A stretch of 64,000 nt of DNA from Balanoglossus misakiensis. Its lineage: Eukaryota > Hemichordata. Where the stretch lies: contig CM082589.2 of assembly GCA_040954595.2 (NCBI GenBank), positions 10,416,001-10,480,000 of the forward strand, read 5' to 3'. The notes under the pieces were generated by a model, which saw only the letters and a program-made list of their open reading frames with translations, was not told the origin of the DNA and ran no database searches. This document shows positions 61,901 to 64,000 of the stretch, piece after piece (within the stretch, counting starts at the first letter, position 1; every line of letters begins with the position of its first letter). Made by a program: the position numbers and the translations under genes.

Positions 61901-64000
61901 ATCTACGGAGTATAGTGGAAAACATTCATATGCGCATAGGCCTATATATGTGTTCTGCGCATCACAACAGAATTTTGTAAACAATCGAGGATGTGTTTGG
62001 AAGCAATCATGGAAATTTTAGAACTATCCGTCGATCTACAGAGTCTAGTGGGAAACTTTCTTATGCGCATAGGCATATGTATGTGTTCTGCGCATCACAA
62101 CAGAAATCGGTAAATAAACGAGGCTGTTTGGAAGCAACCATGGAAATTTTACAACTATCCGTCGATCTACAGAGTCTGGTGGAAAACTTTCTTATGCGCA
62201 TAGGCCTATTACGTGCTCTGCGCCTCACAACAGAATTCGGTAAATAAACGAGGCTGTTTGGAAGCAACCATGGAACTTTTAGAACTATCCGTCGATCTAC
62301 AGAGTCTAGTGGAAAAATGTCTTATGCGCATAGGCCTATCATGTGTTCTGTGCCTCACAACAGAAATCGGTAAATAAACGAGGCTGTTTGGAAGCAACCA
62401 TGGAAATTGTACAACTATCCGTCGATCTACAGAGTCTAGTGGAAAACGTTCTTATGCGCATAGGCCTATCTATGTGTTATGCGCATCACAACAGAAATCG
62501 GTAAATAAACGAGGCTGTATTTGGAAGCAACCATGAAATTTTACAACTATCCGTCGATCTACAGAGTCTGGTGGAAAACTTCCTTATGCGCATAGACCTA
62601 TTACGTGTTCTGCGCCTCACAACAGAATTCGGTAAATAAACGAGGCTGTTTGGAAGCAACCATGGACATTGTACAACTATCCGTCGATCTACAAAGTCTA
62701 GTGGAAAACGTTCTTATGCGCATAGGCCTATCTATGTGTTATGCGCATCACAACAGAAATCGCTAAATAAACGAGGCTGTATTTGGAAGCAACCATGAAA
62801 TTTTACAACTATCCGTCGATCTACAGAGTCTAGTGGAAAAATGTCTCATGCGCATAGGCCTATCATGTGTTCTGCGCCTCACAACAGAATTCGGTAAATA
62901 AACGAGGCTGTTTGGAAGCAACCATGGAAATTTTACAACTATCCGTCGATCTACAGAGTCTAGTGGAAAACGTTATTATGCGCATAGGCCTATATATGTG
63001 TTCTGCGCATCACAACAGAATTTTGTAAACAAACGAGGCTGTGTTTGGAAGCAACCATGGACATTTTAGAACTAACTCTCGATCTACAGAGTCTATAGTG
63101 GAAAACTTTCTTATGCACATATGCCTATCTATGTGTTCTGCGCCTCACAACAGAAATCGGTAAATAAACGAGGCTGTATTTGGAAGCAACCATGTAAATT
63201 TTACAACTATCCGTCGATCTACAGAGTCTGGTGGAAAACTTTCTTATGCGCATAGGCCTATTACGTGTTCTGCGCCTCACAACAGAAATCGGTAAATAAA
63301 CGAGGCTGTTTGGAAGCAACCATGTAAATTTTAGAACTATCTCTCGATCTACAGAGTCTAGTGGAAAACTTTATTATGCACATATGCCTATCTATGTGTT
63401 CTGCGCATCACAACAGAAATCGGTAAATAAACGAGGCTGTTTGGAAGCAACCATGGAAATTTTACAACTATCCGTCGATCTACAGAGTCTGGTGGAAAAC
63501 TTTCTTATGCGCATAGGCCTATTACGTGCTCTGCGCCTCACAACAGAATTCGGTAAATAAACGAGGCTGTTTGGAAGCAACCATGGAAATTTTAGAACTA
63601 TCCGTCGATCTACAGAGTCTAGTGGAAAAATGTCTTATGCGCATAGGCCTATCATGTGTTCTGTGCCTCACAACAGAAATCGGTAAATAAACGAGGCTGT
63701 TTGGAAGCAACCATGGAAATTGTACAACTATCCGTCGATCTACAGAGTCTGGTGGAAAACTTCCTTATGCGCATAGGCCTATCTATGTGTTATGCGCATC
63801 ACAACAGAAATCGGTAAATAAACGAGGCTGTATTTGGAAGCAACCATGAAATTTTACAACTATCCGTCGATCTACAGAGTCTGGTGGAAAACTTCCTTAT
63901 GCGCATAGACCTATTACGTGTTCTGCGCCTCACAACAGAATTCGGTAAATAAACGAGGCTGTTTGGAAGCAACCATGGACATTGTACAACTATCCGTCGA
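52976..64000 (+). repeat. Long-range duplication at 8570-bp offset (65 monomers)
   Basis: Segment 52976-55430 recurs at 61546-64000. Markers 52976, 53228, 53423, 53639 and 54953 recur at 61546, 61798, 61993, 62209 and 63522. Private features such as GGAACTTTTAGAAC (about 53703 and 62273), AACATTCATATG (53352 and 61922) and GAACTAACTCTCG (54501 and 63071) confirm it. A patch of about two monomers (54575-54760) is replaced by different monomers in the second copy. Confidence 0.85.
56710..58950 (+). repeat. Strictly alternating palindrome-plus/minus monomers, 795-bp unit
   Basis: Seventeen successive monomers alternate between two kinds. The plus kind has ATCCGTCGATC with intact TATGCGCATAGGCCTAT. 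The minus kind has ATCTCTCGATC or ATCTCTCCATC with TATGCACATATGCCTAT. TGGTAGCAACC recurs at about 56842, 57639 and 58434, and whole units repeat at 795 bp (57371 to 58166). A further 1583-bp step joins 58166, 58695 and 59071 to 59749, 60278 and 60654. Confidence 0.85.

Larger units (their letters stand above)
36908..64000 (+). repeat. Satellite array, right block (about 206 monomers, runs off the window)
   Basis: Same monomer family, phase and orientation as 10181-30934; the first 123 bp complete the monomer split by the transposon. Additional subtypes are common here: TTTTGTAAATGAACGAGGCTGTG followed by TGGAAACAACC, AATCGGTAAATAAACGAGGCTG, and a type with ATTGTACAACTATCC. Recurrent short monomers include a 123-bp form (CTAAAGTTGAAAAG) and one with a 12-bp deletion at about 50271. 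The array continues past position 64000, so its full length is unknown. Confidence 0.98.

Noticed and set aside
10841-63710. Many frames of 60-143 codons in both strands of the satellite (for example 22368-22796 and 29814-30194)
   Set aside because: They arise because some monomers are 132 bp (44 codons) long. Variants between copies change amino acids freely (CCGTCG/CTCTCG, CAGAGTCTAG/CGGAGTATAG), 130- and 133-bp monomers shift the frame, and several frames are open on both strands. There is no sign of selection for protein.
10181-64000. CRISPR array
   Set aside because: Repeats are direct head-to-tail monomers with no unique spacers, the unit is ~131 bp, and the context is eukaryotic.
10181-64000. 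CENP-B box in the monomer (TTGGAAGC near the phase mark)
   Set aside because: Only the TTGGAAGC core matches. The essential TTCG upstream and CGGG downstream are absent.
10181-64000. Hammerhead ribozyme in the satellite
   Set aside because: Neither strand of the consensus monomer contains the conserved CTGATGA...GAAA core.

Overview
The window is eukaryotic, repeat-dominated DNA. I see no intact protein-coding gene, rRNA, tRNA or bacterial-type feature. The retroelement families (Ty3/Gypsy, a DIRS/Ngaro-type tyrosine-recombinase retrotransposon, an L1/Tx1-like LINE), the many small palindromes and the AT-rich non-coding DNA fit a metazoan, probably a marine invertebrate. The species cannot be fixed from the sequence alone.

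Layout. Bases 1-2505 are non-coding, with a foldback hairpin, small palindromes and two microsatellites. Bases 2506-8380 hold three dead retroelements side by side: the C-terminal end of a Ty3/Gypsy pol (2506-3317), a DIRS/Ngaro-type element with gag, RT-RNase H and the start of a tyrosine recombinase (about 3588-6747), and a 5'-truncated LINE (6886-8366) with a poly(A) tail and a 14-bp target-site duplication. Bases 8381-10180 are non-coding with two small repeat structures. From 10181 to the window end at 64000 lies one satellite array of about 130-133-bp monomers (roughly 360 copies, all head to tail on the + strand). It is interrupted once, at 30935-36907, by a 5,973-bp DNA transposon.

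The satellite carries two overlapping 10-bp palindromes in its core (TATGCGCATAGGCCTAT). It has patchy higher-order repeats with offsets of about 792-795, 1187, 1583, 1712, 1851, 3825, 4216 and 8570 bp, all near multiples of the monomer. In one stretch (about 56.7-58.9 kb) monomers alternate strictly between palindrome-intact and palindrome-lost versions. This formally resembles the alternation of CENP-B-box-plus and -minus monomers in primate alpha satellite.

The transposon inserted into a TA inside one monomer. It has perfect 13-bp terminal inverted repeats starting CACTG. Near-identical uninterrupted copies of the same monomer at about 38.6 kb and 52.4 kb serve as empty sites. Both subterminal regions contain long arrays of a degenerate 18-bp palindrome, about TGGYTTGNNNNCAARCCA. 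On the right these recur every 30-34 bp (about three helical turns), which suggests a DNA-protein assembly platform. No transposase is recognisable inside, so the element is probably non-autonomous. It also holds a 70-bp minisatellite, two older tandem repeats, a promoter-like CpG-rich patch with a TATA box and splice donor, and a CpG-rich 72-codon reading frame of unknown origin.
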